Positions 29,142-38,606 are shown, counted from the first letter of the stretch. The stretch is 64,000 nucleotides of DNA from Psychrobacillus soli (GCF_006861775.1 NZ_VDGG01000009.1:38914-102913); one strand, 5' to 3'. Notes: generated by a model not told the origin, from the sequence alone. Numbers and translations are program-made.

Positions 29142-30065
29142 TTATTCAACTCCTGGTAAAATAGCTAGGGACAAGTTATTCGCATCCAACTCAGCATCTG
29201 CTCCAAGTGGAACGGCAAAATGCGGTTCACAGTGCCCTATTTTGAACCCTTTGACAGCCGGTTTCCCTAGACTTCCTAAATAATGATGTAGTACTTCATC
29301 TAATGATAGAGAAACTTTACGTTTTTTTGGTTCTGCGTCTTTAAAATCTCCAATTACAAAACCTGCTGCAGCCTCCAATATACCTGCTTGTCTAAGCTGA
29401 TTGAGCATTCCATCCACTCGGTATGGTTCTTCCCCAATGTCTTCTATTAACAATAACTTACCTCTCGTATCGACTTCGTACTTTGTTCCGATACCACTCG
29501 CAAGGAGCGATAAATTCCCTCCTGTCAATTCACCTCTCACTACTCCTCCTGAAAGTCTTTCGAGGGGAGATATGGCTTCTGTGTAGTGAAGTTCCATCGG
29601 TTCAAATAGCTGTCCGAACAATTTCTTCGATAAATCGGAAAATGTATCTTTCCCTACGTCCGAAGCTAGCATCGGACCGTGAAAAGTTACGATATCGGAG
29701 TACAAATTCATACCAGTATGTAAAAATGTAATATCTGAGTAGCCCCAGAAAATTTTTGGGTGTTCATGCATTAATTGAAAATCGATTTTATCGGCATATC
29801 GGGCAGAACCGTATCCCCCACCTGCACAAATAATTCCGGCGATACTAGGATCTGCGAACATTTCATGTAAATCTTCTAAACGTTCTTCATCGGTTCCACC
29901 TAAGTAACCGTATACGTTTTCTACATGTTTCCCTATTTTATAAGTCAAGCCTAGCTCATCTAAAAATGTTAAAGAACGCTTTAGTTGTTCTAGGTTTGGA
30001 GGACTGGAAGGTGCAATAATACCAATCGTATCTCCTTGTTGTAATCGTTTTGGACGAATTTTCAT
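29142..30065 (-). CDS. ykfA: LD-carboxypeptidase, S66 family (YkfA)
   Basis: Serine peptidase that removes the terminal D-amino acid from murein tetrapeptides. It has 307 residues from MKIRPKRLQQGD, chosen for its AAGGAGAAA site; an upstream in-frame ATG lies before the ribosome binding site. The nucleophile region is ICAGGGYGSARYADKIDF near 83-100. Downstream parts include FHGPMLASD and ELTGGNLSLL, with the C-terminal His in KIGHCEPHF. It is separated from dppE by a hairpin. Confidence 0.93.
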   Translation of the reverse strand: MKIRPKRLQQGDTIGIIAPSSPPNLEQLKRSLTFLDELGLTYKIGKHVENVYGYLGGTDEERLEDLHEMFADPSIAGIICAGGGYGSARYADKIDFQLMHEHPKIFWGYSDITFLHTGMNLYSDIVTFHGPMLASDVGKDTFSDLSKKLFGQLFEPMELHYTEAISPLERLSGGVVRGELTGGNLSLLASGIGTKYEVDTRGKLLLIEDIGEEPYRVDGMLNQLRQAGILEAAAGFVIGDFKDAEPKKRKVSLSLDEVLHHYLGSLGKPAVKGFKIGHCEPHFAVPLGADAELDANNLSLAILPGVE

Positions 30066-30087
30066 CTCTATTTTCTCCTTTTTAATA

Positions 30088-30116
30088 CAAAAGGGCGGCA
30101 CTAAGAAAAGTGCCGC
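30088..30116 (-). terminator. Internal hairpin between dppE and ykfA
   Basis: An 8-bp perfect stem GCGGCACT / AGTGCCGC followed by CCCTTTTGTATT on the minus strand. The imperfect T run suggests partial termination that lowers expression of the ykf enzymes relative to the binding protein. Confidence 0.6.
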
Positions 30117-30122
30117 GTCTTT

Positions 30123-31778
30123 CTAGTTTTTGTCAGCCCATTTTAAGTCTAAATAGCCTACTGGATGTCTAACTATACCTGATACCGACGGCTTTTCAAG
30201 CGTCACTTGGTTATAATAATAAATTGGGAAAATCGGCATTTCTTCCATCAGTAATGCATCTGCTTCTATTAACATAGCCCAGCGTTTCGCTTCATCTGTT
30301 TCATTTTTAATATCGGAAATTAATTTATCAAAGTCCGGATTAGACCAAGTTGTACGGTTCATCGATGAACCTGTAATGAAGCTTTCCAGTGCATTCACCG
30401 GATCAGCATAGTCAAATAAGAACGAAGAGCGAGATAATTGGTATTTGAATTCTTTTTGTTCTGCTCCGAACACACTCGCCTCGACATTTTGTAGTGCCAC
30501 ATCTACCCCTAATACTTCTTTAAACTTACTTTGAAGTGCTTCTGCAATTTTTTTATGAGCTTCATTTGTAGAGTAAGTTAGGACTACTTCAGGTAATTCC
30601 GTGTATCCTTCCTCGGTCATACCTTCAGCTAATAATGTTTTAGCTTTTTCTGCATCAAATCCAGTCAATTTACCTGCAGTTTCTCTAAACTCTTTTCCAT
30701 CAGGCCCGATAAAACCATAAGGTACAAATCCTTCTGCAGGTTTTTCACCATTTTTCGTCACAAATTCAACAATTTCTTGTTGGTTAACCGCTAAGCCAAA
30801 TGCTTGGCGTATTTTTTTGTTTGTAAAAGGCTCTTGCGATACGTTGAAACGATAAAAATATAAACCTGCTTGATCCACATTTTTAAGCTCTGGATCGTTC
30901 ATTAGTTGATCTGCAAGTTCTGCTGGAACATCAGAAACGTCTAATTCCCCAGTTTTATACATTTGATATTCTGTATTAGTATCATCTACCATTGCCCATT
31001 CAACTTTATCTAGCTTAACTGTATCCGCATCCCAATAATGCTCATTTTTCTCGAAAGTAAGGCTTACATCATGCTCCCATGCCGCTAGTTTAAATGGACC
31101 ATTCCCTACAAATGAGTCGGCTTCTGCAAACCATGTAGGATTTTCTGTTGCTACTTTTTCATTCACTGGGAAGAAGCTTGGGTTTGTCACGATATTTAAA
31201 AATGCTTCTGTTGGTGTATTTAGTTTTACTTCCAATACTTTATCTTCTACTGCTTTGATTGCTACTGCATCTGCAGTCCCAGTTCCGCTATTGTAAGCTT
31301 CTGCTCCTTCGATGAAGTATGCAAGAAATGCTGCTGGAGATGCAGTTTCCGGATTAAGCATATGAAGCCAGCCATACACGAAATCACTCGCTAAAACTGG
31401 ATCACCATTAGACCATTTTGCATCATCATGAATCGTAAATGTATACGTTAAACCGTCATCAGACACGTCCACTTTTTCGGCTGTTGCAGGCTCTGCTAGA
31501 TGGTCCTTTGAAAGTCTTACTAACCCTTCCATTAGATTATTTAAAGAATTCCAAGATACTGCATCAAACCCTACAGATGGATCGAAAGAGGTTGGTTCAT
31601 TTCCATTATTCAAATGGAGTACTTTTTCTGTTGGTAGTGACTCTGTTTCTGTTCCAGCTTCCTCTTTGTCTCCTCCTGTTTCTGTACTTGGTTTTTCCCC
31701 AGCATCTTTCGTAGCTGTACAAGCACTTAACACAAGAACAAATAATGCTACTACAAATAACGATAACCACTTCTTCAT
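30123..31778 (-). CDS. dppE: Peptide-binding lipoprotein (DppE/OppA family)
   Basis: Extracellular solute-binding protein that delivers peptides to the DppBCD importer. It has 551 residues from MKKWLSLFVV. The signal peptide ends in a lipobox LSAC with Cys20 as lipidation site, followed by a Lys/Glu/Thr-rich linker. The SBP family 5 body includes DGLTYTFTIHDDAKWSNGDP. A GGGGGAAC site precedes the ATG. It sits after dppD; the binding of murein tripeptide is known for B. subtilis DppE and inferred here from the ykf genes. Confidence 0.93.
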   Translation of the reverse strand: MKKWLSLFVVALFVLVLSACTATKDAGEKPSTETGGDKEEAGTETESLPTEKVLHLNNGNEPTSFDPSVGFDAVSWNSLNNLMEGLVRLSKDHLAEPATAEKVDVSDDGLTYTFTIHDDAKWSNGDPVLASDFVYGWLHMLNPETASPAAFLAYFIEGAEAYNSGTGTADAVAIKAVEDKVLEVKLNTPTEAFLNIVTNPSFFPVNEKVATENPTWFAEADSFVGNGPFKLAAWEHDVSLTFEKNEHYWDADTVKLDKVEWAMVDDTNTEYQMYKTGELDVSDVPAELADQLMNDPELKNVDQAGLYFYRFNVSQEPFTNKKIRQAFGLAVNQQEIVEFVTKNGEKPAEGFVPYGFIGPDGKEFRETAGKLTGFDAEKAKTLLAEGMTEEGYTELPEVVLTYSTNEAHKKIAEALQSKFKEVLGVDVALQNVEASVFGAEQKEFKYQLSRSSFLFDYADPVNALESFITGSSMNRTTWSNPDFDKLISDIKNETDEAKRWAMLIEADALLMEEMPIFPIYYYNQVTLEKPSVSGIVRHPVGYLDLKWADKN

Positions 31779-31825
31779 CCTAGTTCCCCCTCTTGTATTG
31801 TATATGTGAATGCACTTGCGCGCGC

Positions 31826-32872
31826 TCATCCAATTTTATTTTGTGCTTGCAATACATTAGCTCGTTCGTCTTGGAGCCAACAATCTACCTCATGCGTTTC
31901 GGATATTTTAGTTGAGAACGGATATGCATAGTCACAAACTTCCATTGCATAGTCGCATCGCGCCGTAAATGGACATCCTTTCGGAGGTGAAAATAAATCC
32001 GGCGGTGTCCCGTCGATTGGTTGCAATTCTTCTTCCATTAAGTCTAGTCGGGGCACAGAGTTAAGTAACCCCTTCGTATACGGGTGTTCAGGCGTATAAA
32101 AAATCTCTCTTTTATCGCCAATCTCTACAATTTTCCCAGCATACATAACCGCAATACGGTCCGCTATTTTTGCTACAACTCCAAGATCATGCGTGATTAA
32201 TATAATCGAAATTCCCTTTTTCAGTTGAATTTCTTCGAACAATTCTAAAATTTGTGCTTGTATCGTAACGTCTAGTGCAGTAGTTGGTTCATCCGCTATT
32301 AAAACTTGCGGCTCACAAATGAGTGCAATAGCTATAACGATCCGTTGGCGCATGCCGCCTGAAAATTGATGAGGAAATTGCTTTAATCGCTCTTCCGGGT
32401 TCGGAATTCCTACCAACTTCAACATGTCAATTGCCTTTTCCTTTGCTTCTTTTTTCCCTATTTTCTTATGCGTACGGAGCCCTTCTGTTAGTTGCTCCCC
32501 AATTGTTAACGTTGGGTTTAACGCAGTCATTGGATCTTGGAATATCATTGAAATGTCGACACCTTGAATTTTCCTCAACTGTGTCTTAGACAATTTCGTT
32601 AAATCTTTTTCTTTAAACAAAATGCTTCCGTTTTTAATAATGCCAGGTGGTTGTGGGATTAAACCCATAATTGCATTAGACGTAACACTTTTCCCACAGC
32701 CAGATTCCCCAACAATTGCGAGTGTTTCGCCTTTATACAAGTCAAAGTCGACACCTCTAACAGCCTCTACCTCGCCGCCGTATGTTCGAAAAGAAATTTT
32801 TAAGTTATTCACTTGTAATACTTTTTCGCTAGACATCATTTTCTTTTCTTTTTTCTTCCGTTCATTCACCAT
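31826..32872 (-). CDS. dppD: Peptide ABC transporter ATPase (DppD)
   Basis: First ATP-binding subunit of the importer. It has 348 residues with Walker [13 protein letters not shown] near 54, signature [15 protein letters not shown] near 167, Walker [13 protein letters not shown] and the switch His in ILITHDLG. The C-terminal oligopeptide-transport motif [14 protein letters not shown] is present. TAGGAGGTAAG precedes the ATG, four bases after dppC ends. Confidence 0.94.
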   Translation of the reverse strand: MVNERKKKEKKMMSSEKVLQVNNLKISFRTYGGEVEAVRGVDFDLYKGETLAIVGESGCGKSVTSNAIMGLIPQPPGIIKNGSILFKEKDLTKLSKTQLRKIQGVDISMIFQDPMTALNPTLTIGEQLTEGLRTHKKIGKKEAKEKAIDMLKLVGIPNPEERLKQFPHQFSGGMRQRIVIAIALICEPQVLIADEPTTALDVTIQAQILELFEEIQLKKGISIILITHDLGVVAKIADRIAVMYAGKIVEIGDKREIFYTPEHPYTKGLLNSVPRLDLMEEELQPIDGTPPDLFSPPKGCPFTARCDYAMEVCDYAYPFSTKISETHEVDCWLQDERANVLQAQNKIG

Positions 32873-32875
32873 TTC

Positions 32876-33823
32876 TTACCTCCTAAGCTTCGGATCGAGT
32901 GCATCTTGTAAACCATCTCCTAGTACGTTAAAAGCAAACATTGTTAAGGAAATAAAAAGTGCTGGAAAGAATAAACGCCACCAATGACCAGATAAAATAA
33001 CTGGTAATGCGTCATTCGCCATTACCCCCCAACTTGCAAAAGGAGCTGCAACGCCCAAACCTAGGAAACTTAAAAATGCTTCTGCAAAAATAGCACTCGG
33101 AACAGTAAGTGTCATTTGAACAATAATTGGCCCCATCGTATTCGGCAGTAGATTTTTCCGAATAATTCGAGAAGTCTTTGCCCCAAACGATTTGGACGCA
33201 GTCACGAATTCATACGTTTTAATCTGCAGTACCTGTCCTCGAACAATACGAGCCATACCTACCCATCCGGTTACTGTGAGAGCTACTATAATAGTAGTTA
33301 AACTGGCTCCCATGACGACCATAAGTAAAATAACAACTAACAAATGTGGCAATCCGTAAAGTACTTCCACTACACGCATCATTACTGTATCTGTACGTCC
33401 ACCTTTATAACCACTAACCCCGCCGTAAATAATGCCGATAAAAAAATCAATGAGTGCTGCCATAATTCCAACAAATAAGGAAATTCGTGCACCATACCAT
33501 GTTCTAGTAAATACATCTCTTCCTGCCTCATCAGTACCGAACCAATGGGTTGCAGACGGTGCCTGATTTTGACTTGGATAATCTGTTGCAGTTACTGAGT
33601 AAGGAGAAAAAATCGGACCAAATATTGCAAATAACATAAGCAACACTAGGAATACTAGTCCACCCATAGCAAGCTTATTTTTGCGGAGTCTTCTCCAGGC
33701 ATCTTTCCAATAAGATAAAGAGGGTCTTACGACAGACTCTGCCCTTCCTTGTTCTTTCTGTTTTGGTCGGAACCATTCATCTTTAATAGCCTGTGGGGAT
33801 ACTAGATTTTGTGTGTTCGTCAT
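32876..33823 (-). CDS. dppC: Peptide ABC transporter permease (DppC)
   Basis: Inner-membrane permease with about six transmembrane segments. It has 315 residues. The N-terminal OppC-type helix (RLRKNKLAMGGLVFLVLLM) is followed by the EAA loop region ASKSFGAKTSRIIRKNLLPN near 205. Its start overlaps the dppB stop by one base, and dppD follows after three. It pairs with DppB to form the channel. Confidence 0.94.
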   Translation of the reverse strand: MTNTQNLVSPQAIKDEWFRPKQKEQGRAESVVRPSLSYWKDAWRRLRKNKLAMGGLVFLVLLMLFAIFGPIFSPYSVTATDYPSQNQAPSATHWFGTDEAGRDVFTRTWYGARISLFVGIMAALIDFFIGIIYGGVSGYKGGRTDTVMMRVVEVLYGLPHLLVVILLMVVMGASLTTIIVALTVTGWVGMARIVRGQVLQIKTYEFVTASKSFGAKTSRIIRKNLLPNTMGPIIVQMTLTVPSAIFAEAFLSFLGLGVAAPFASWGVMANDALPVILSGHWWRLFFPALFISLTMFAFNVLGDGLQDALDPKLRR

Positions 33824-34758
33824 TATGCATCCCCCTCTTTTCGATGTAATTTTATGCGTGGATCTAAAAATCCGTACACAATATCCACTAAGAAAAGCAT
33901 AAATACGAGAAAGGCACTATAAAATACCGTGGATCCCATTATTACTGGGTAATCACGATTATTAATGCTTTCTACAAAGTATTTACCCATTCCAGGAATC
34001 GCAAAAATCTTCTCGATAACAAAAGTTCCAGTTAATATACCCGCGAGCATTGTTCCCATAATCGTCACGACAGGCATAAGCGCATTCCTTAATGCGTGCC
34101 GGATGACAATTCGAATCGGTGAAAGACCTTTTGCATTAGCCATTTTAATATAATCCTGTGTGAGTACTTCTAGCATGCTAGACCTTGTTAAACGGGCAAT
34201 AATTGCAGTAGGTCCAGTAGCAAGAGCAAGGATAGGTAAAATCATATGCAAAGGACTACTCCATGTAGCTGCCGGGAGTAACTCCCAAGTTACTGCAACT
34301 TGTTGGATGAGCAATGTCGCTAATACGAAGTTAGGCACGGAAATACCAACTACCGCAAAGGTCATCGCTAAGTAATCTATAATACCGTTGTGCCGGAGAG
34401 CTGCAAGAGTCCCTAAAATAGTTCCAGACAATAATGCGACTAGTATGGTGACCATACCGAGCTCGAATGAAATAGGAAACCCTCTTGCAAGTAGTTCATT
34501 TACGGATTCGTTTGGTTTTTTGATGGAAGGACCAAAATCAAAAGTCACAATCGACTTTAAATAATATAAATATTGAACATGCATTGGTTCATCTAGTTTA
34601 TAAAACTTCTCTAAGTTTGCTTGAATAGTAGGATTAGAAGTACGCTCCTCATCGAATGGAGAACCCGGGATGGAGTGCATCAATACGAAAGTTAAAGTGG
34701 AAATGATAAGAATTGTTGCTATCATCATGATAAAACGTTTAAGAATATACTTCGCCAT
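33823..34758 (-). CDS. dppB: Peptide ABC transporter permease (DppB)
   Basis: Inner-membrane permease with about six transmembrane segments and 311 residues. The N-terminus YILKRFIMMIATILIIS is typical for OppB/DppB, and the EAA-type loop is NAKGLSPIRIVIRHALRN near 205. The ATG at 34758 is preferred to a TTG two codons earlier because GGGGGGAG is better spaced. It follows dppA by about 15 bases. Confidence 0.94.
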   Translation of the reverse strand: MAKYILKRFIMMIATILIISTLTFVLMHSIPGSPFDEERTSNPTIQANLEKFYKLDEPMHVQYLYYLKSIVTFDFGPSIKKPNESVNELLARGFPISFELGMVTILVALLSGTILGTLAALRHNGIIDYLAMTFAVVGISVPNFVLATLLIQQVAVTWELLPAATWSSPLHMILPILALATGPTAIIARLTRSSMLEVLTQDYIKMANAKGLSPIRIVIRHALRNALMPVVTIMGTMLAGILTGTFVIEKIFAIPGMGKYFVESINNRDYPVIMGSTVFYSAFLVFMLFLVDIVYGFLDPRIKLHRKEGDA

Positions 34759-34773
34759 GAGCAAACTCCCCCC

Positions 34774-35598
34774 TTAACAAAATTTCGTTTGCATTGCTAG
34801 CTCTACCATTACAAGCATCGCTCGATATGCTTCTAATATATCTTTCGCCTCGAACTTAACGATTGTTGTTCCCTCTATGATTTCGCAACCTGGCATAAGT
34901 GCCGCCCACTCTGCTTGACCATAATTGACAAACTCAATACGTAACGTTGGATTTTTAGGAGGAGTTAGCGGTTTGATTTGATTTCTTTCACTAATGGCTT
35001 GTGTAATCTTTTCTCTTAGTAATGCATGTGCTTTTTGTGGATGCAATGTCTTAACCGCGGATCTAGAGATAGATTCTTTCACAACTGCAGTAATAACCCC
35101 AGGAATCAGTGCCTCTGCTTCTCTACACGCTCCATCATCTCCCGCAACCATGATAACCGGTACACCAAAATGACCTGCTACATATGCATTTAATCCCAGT
35201 TCACCAACTTCTACATCGTTTATATACATATTTCTTACGCCAAATATCATCGAATGACTCATCACCCCTGGTTGTCCTGCCCTAGAATGATAACCTGCAA
35301 ATACTGCGCCTATGTATGATTCATCTAACGATTGCACCATTGAAAAAGGTTTCACATCACCTGTTATTAAAGACGCTTCTGGATGCAACTCCTCTATCAA
35401 AATATTATTCATCTTCGAATGACTATCATTTACTAGAACTTCTTTTACTCCGCTTGATAAAGCTCCTTCCACAATCGCATTCGCTTCTTGCGTCATTATA
35501 CGTCGCGCCCGTTCATAATTATGCTTTCCCGAGTCTACAAATGTATGGTCTGGCAAACCTGTAATTCCTTCCATATCAATCGACAGAAAAAGTTTCAT
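34774..35598 (-). CDS. dppA: D-aminopeptidase DppA (M55)
   Basis: Zinc-dependent D-aminopeptidase that releases D-Ala from D-Ala-containing peptides. It has 274 residues, the length of the B. subtilis enzyme. All metal ligands are visible at the expected places: Asp8, Glu10, His60, His104 and Glu133; His115, the proposed catalytic residue, is also kept. The ATG is chosen for the GGAGGATGGAG site; an upstream ATG would add a non-conserved 12 residues. It is first in the dpp/ykf operon. CodY control is known for B. subtilis, but no convincing CodY box was seen. Confidence 0.95.
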   Translation of the reverse strand: MKLFLSIDMEGITGLPDHTFVDSGKHNYERARRIMTQEANAIVEGALSSGVKEVLVNDSHSKMNNILIEELHPEASLITGDVKPFSMVQSLDESYIGAVFAGYHSRAGQPGVMSHSMIFGVRNMYINDVEVGELGLNAYVAGHFGVPVIMVAGDDGACREAEALIPGVITAVVKESISRSAVKTLHPQKAHALLREKITQAISERNQIKPLTPPKNPTLRIEFVNYGQAEWAALMPGCEIIEGTTIVKFEAKDILEAYRAMLVMVELAMQTKFC

Positions 35599-35725
35599 AT
35601 CTCCATCCTCCATACTTTTACTTTTTTCATACAACTTCCCATATAGAATAATTTCTACTTTATCAAAAGATATAGAATATTACAATATATTTTAATATTC
35701 GAAATAAAATAGAATTTATACAATC
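35599..35725 (-). promoter_or_regulatory. A/T-rich dppA upstream region
   Basis: About 125 bases of very A/T-rich sequence with overlapping TAGAATATT-like motifs separate dppA from the terminator of the coat gene. It must hold the operon promoter, but several TTG/TATA-like hexamers compete and none is convincing. Confidence 0.3.
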
Positions 35726-35762
35726 TAAAAAGCAAATGCACTTTAATGTAAAGGCATTTGCT
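35725..35762 (-). terminator. Terminator after the CotD-like gene
   Basis: A perfect 9-bp stem AGCAAATGC / GCATTTGCT followed by TTTTTAGATTG on the minus strand. Confidence 0.8.
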
Positions 35763-35789
35763 CTTCTAAACTAAAAGTCTTTAGTTCTG

Positions 35790-36176
35790 TTATCTTGGTT
35801 GACCTGGGAAAAACTGTTGTTGACCGAACTGTTGTTGGCCAAATGGTTGACCGAACTGTTGACCGAAAGGCTGCTGGAATCCTCCTTGTTGCATCGGAAA
35901 AGCTTGCTGAGGTGGATTAACTACTACATTTCGATTTGTTTCGGTCCAGAAATGTTGAGGCACGTTGACAATATGTTCTCTGTTAACATTCACAATTGGA
36001 TGGATCACCGGTTGCATTCTTGGTAAAAATGAATCCCGCATCCGATATTGTGGAGGACATACTATTGGTTGAGCTGGTGGTTGCTGCCAAGGGGATACTT
36101 GCCCACACCCACATTGCTGTTGTCCCCATTGTGGCATTTGCCCGCATGAACTACATGAATGACGATTTTGGTTCAT
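35790..36176 (-). CDS. CotD-family spore coat protein
   Basis: Predicted inner spore coat component. It has 128 residues. A Cys-rich N-terminus (CSSCGQMPQWGQQQCGCG) is followed by the CotD-type core IVCPPQYRMRDSFLPRMQPV, a His/Asn-rich segment, and a C-terminal Gln/Phe/Gly-rich tail with repeated QQFGQ. The ATG is chosen for its GAAGGAGGTGATTT site. It is monocistronic with a terminator. A mother-cell sigma promoter is expected but was not identified with confidence. Low-complexity tails vary between strains. Confidence 0.8.
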   Translation of the reverse strand: MNQNRHSCSSCGQMPQWGQQQCGCGQVSPWQQPPAQPIVCPPQYRMRDSFLPRMQPVIHPIVNVNREHIVNVPQHFWTETNRNVVVNPPQQAFPMQQGGFQQPFGQQFGQPFGQQQFGQQQFFPGQPR

Positions 36177-36283
36177 GATTAAATCACCTCCTTCTTGCAC
36201 TTATACTAGTAGATGCAAAAGACCGGCCGATAAACTAGACAAACATCTCAGTTCACTATAAATAAAAAAATTTCCTTTTTTAA

Positions 36284-36480
36284 GTAGTTTGCACAATATA
36301 GGGATAATGCGTCGTAGTGACCTGAAAAAGAAGTGTCCGCAGGGATTTTCGCTGCAGGGCGGACGCTTTCCGTGGGGTGAGCGATGAGCCTTCACCGCCG
36401 CGCCTGCGCGCGTACGTTGTGAAGTCTCATTTTACTCACTTGATCCCACTGGAGTCGCCTCCCTGCAACAAAAATCCAAT
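36284..36480 (+). repeat. Dispersed repeat, copy 2
   Basis: Starts TAGTTTGCACAATATAGGGA, then ATGCGTCGTAGTG, GTGTCCGCAGGGATTTTCGC, GGACGCTTTCCGTGGGGTGA and GCGATGAGCCTTCACCGC. It is near-identical to the copy at 63.8 kb over about 110 bases. It ends near CGCCTCCCTGCAACAAAAATCCAATGG. Short reading frames across it (translating AHRSPHGKRP) are artefacts of the repeat. Confidence 0.85.
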
Positions 36481-36751
36481 GGAAAAATACTAACTTATTT
36501 AAATTAAATATCAACAAAACTGTTTAACGATACAATATCCACTATTAATGTGACAAAATACATCTCGAACACTACAAAAGGAAGATGCTAGTTGGCGAGT
36601 TAATGGCTTTAAGACATATTGTTCCCAAAATAGGTAGTAGTCATAGTCTTTTCACATGAAGTAAACATACTATTTTAAGAATTAGTTTCTTTGACCGGGG
36701 TTTTGGTTGCTCTCACACTGATTTATTGGTTTTAAATGAGCGATTTTTCGC

Positions 36752-37065
36752 CCTATTCCATTTATTGGTTTCACACAGTTGAAAAACTGTATAAATTTTT
36801 TTAGTGAGTCGATACTAAATAAACAAACAATTTCTTTTGATTTTCACTGCAGGCGACGACTCCTGCCGGAGGCCAACAGGACGTTGGTCACGAAGGCGTT
36901 GCCACACGATGTGGCGCTCTTAGCCTTTGTTCCTCTAGGTGCTAATGAGACACCCCAACGTACGCCTAAGCGGCGGGGGTGGCTCATCGCTCACCCGGCG
37001 GAAAGCGTTCGACTGCAGTGAAAATCACAGCGGATTCCGTACGACGCATTATCCCCATATTACGC
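36752..37065 (-). repeat. Dispersed repeat, copy 3 (longest, inverted)
   Basis: Read on the minus strand it runs GCGTAATATGGGGATAATGC, GTCGTACGG, GCTGTGATTTTCACTGCAG, GAACGCTTTCCGCCGGGTGA, GCGATGAGCC, and later ACCAACGTCCTGTTGGCCTC, CAGTTTTTCAACTGTGTGAA and CCAATAAATGG. It faces copy 2 head to head across about 270 bases and shares its far end with copy 1. No gene is seen from 36201 to 37259; apart from the repeats the interval is A/T-rich and featureless. Confidence 0.8.
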
Positions 37066-37259
37066 TCAATGTAAAAAAACGCCTCATAAGAGTGCGTTCT
37101 TTTCATACTTCCTATGTTCATGTGTGTGGTGTTGTCTTGCAATTTTCAACTTTCTTTCCCAATCGATCAAATGGGACCTTTAGGAAAGAAAGCATTTTAT
37201 ATTTACTCGTTCTAACCTTACGAATGGGTAATTGGCTTATAACGAGATGTTGCCGTTCA

Positions 37260-38360
37260 TTAACTCCAAATTTCTTTCGAGATATCGACGATGTATTTTA
37301 GTTTTTCCCATTGTTGCTCTTCTGTCAACTTATTACCGTGATGGGTAGAAGCAAATCCACATTGTGGACTAATGCTTAGTTGATCAAGTGGTACATATTC
37401 AGATGCTTCTTTGACACGTGCAATAATATTTTCTTTATCTTCTAATTCTCCATTTTTCGATGTGAAAACACCTAAAACTACTTTTGCACCGCCGTTTGGA
37501 ATGTGTTCAAGTGGCTTGAAATCACCAGAACGATCATCATCATACTCTAAAAAGAAGCCATCTACATTTTCTTTCGCGAAAAACGTTGGAGCGATTAGTG
37601 CATAACTTCCCCCAAATGCCCAAGTCGATTGGTAATTTCCACGGCATAAATGAGTCGTCACGACTAAATCTGCCGGCTTATTTTCCAATGCTCCATTCAT
37701 GACACGAAGTGCAAGGTCAATTAAAAACTCTCTTTCTCCTTCTTTAAAAGGAATATCTGGTGAAGATAAACCTGCAATGTATACATCATCTATTTGTAAA
37801 TACCTTACTCCCGCATCATAAAATGCTTGAATGGCATCTTGGTATGCTTTAATAATATCTTTTGCAAAGTCTTCTACGTCTGGGTAAATACTCTCGTCAC
37901 GTATACCAGGATGGAATAATTGGTTTGGACTTGGAATCGTTTGTTTAGCAACAGCACGTCCATCTACAATTTTATTGAACTCGATAAAGTCTTGGATAAA
38001 TGGATGATCCGAGTTAAAAGAAATTTTACCAATGTTACGAACTTCGTATTTGTCTGTTTCTAGTCCTTCGAATTGATATCCTTTTTCCGGTACATACCCT
38101 TCAAATCCATTTAGATGTTCTAAAAAGTCTAAATGCCACCAGTCACGTCTAAATTCACCGTCCGTTACAAGTTCCAATCCAACTTCGATTTGCTTGTCCA
38201 CAATTCGTTTAATTTCTTTTGTTTCCACTTCTTTTAGTTGTTCTTTTGTAATTGTTCCCTCTTTAAAGTCTTTTCTTGCTTTTAGTAAACTTTCTGGTCT
38301 TAGTAAACTTCCTACGTGATCCGCTCTGAATGGTGCTTCGATTGCCGTTTTTGTTGTCAT
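37260..38360 (-). CDS. yxjG: MetE C-terminal-like methionine synthase (YxjG/YxjH)
   Basis: Cobalamin-independent methionine synthase-like protein lacking the N-terminal MetE half. By family it transfers a methyl group to a homocysteine-type thiol, but the methyl donor is unknown. It has 366 residues. Candidate zinc and substrate residues are His in RADHVGSLLRP near 15, VVTTHLCRGNY (His-x-Cys) near 228, and Cys in SISPQCGFAS near 330. GGGAGGAAGAA lies before the ATG. It is controlled by a SAM riboswitch, tying it to methionine metabolism. Confidence 0.9.
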   Translation of the reverse strand: MTTKTAIEAPFRADHVGSLLRPESLLKARKDFKEGTITKEQLKEVETKEIKRIVDKQIEVGLELVTDGEFRRDWWHLDFLEHLNGFEGYVPEKGYQFEGLETDKYEVRNIGKISFNSDHPFIQDFIEFNKIVDGRAVAKQTIPSPNQLFHPGIRDESIYPDVEDFAKDIIKAYQDAIQAFYDAGVRYLQIDDVYIAGLSSPDIPFKEGEREFLIDLALRVMNGALENKPADLVVTTHLCRGNYQSTWAFGGSYALIAPTFFAKENVDGFFLEYDDDRSGDFKPLEHIPNGGAKVVLGVFTSKNGELEDKENIIARVKEASEYVPLDQLSISPQCGFASTHHGNKLTEEQQWEKLKYIVDISKEIWS

Positions 38361-38394
38361 GATGATTTCTTCCTCCCTAAATTTGAATTGGAAA

Positions 38395-38428
38395 TCAAAT
38401 AAAACCCCTTCTTAGAAAAGAAGAGGTT
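38395..38428 (-). terminator. Expression-platform terminator of the SAM riboswitch
   Basis: An 11-bp stem with one U-G pair (AACCTCTTCTT / AAGAAGGGGTT) followed by TTTATTTGATT on the minus strand. It lies between the SAM-I aptamer and the yxjG-like gene. Confidence 0.85.
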
Positions 38429-38452
38429 TACACGGCATGAGTGATTATTCTC

Positions 38453-38553
38453 TTCTTATCTTCAAGCATGAAACGCTTCTGGAATTAGCACAGTACAAAA
38501 AGCCTGTTGCTGAGGTATCGTAGGGCCAGTCCCTCCACCTCTCTTGATAAGAA
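38453..38553 (-). promoter_or_regulatory. SAM-I (S-box) riboswitch aptamer
   Basis: The minus-strand sequence carries the S-box signature: ATCAAGAGAGGTGGAGGGAC, TGGCCC, CAGCAACAGGC, GTGCTAATTCCAGAAGC, and a closing P1 helix TTCTTATC / GATAAGAA. High SAM would stabilise the aptamer and let the downstream terminator form, switching off the gene. Confidence 0.93.
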
Positions 38554-38577
38554 AGTTGTTTTATTTGATTAATTACT

Positions 38578-38606
38578 AGATTACATATATTTGTTTATTC
38601 TGTCAA
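38578..38606 (-). promoter_or_regulatory. Sigma-A promoter of the SAM riboswitch unit
   Basis: TTGACA (38601-38606) and TAATCT (38578-38583) spaced by 17 bases on the minus strand, directly upstream of the aptamer. Confidence 0.75.

Noticed and set aside
35599..35725. CodY box upstream of dppA
   Set aside because: Several A/T-rich partial matches exist but none fits AATTTTCNGAAAATT well enough to claim.
36201..36395. Small frame translating AHRSPHGKRP
   Set aside because: The same peptide appears in repeat copy 4 (63650-63901); it is a by-product of the dispersed repeat, not a gene.
36779..37301. Plus-strand frames of 80 and 120 codons across repeat copy 3
   Set aside because: Composition follows the repeat and there is no ribosome binding site; no homology is recognisable.
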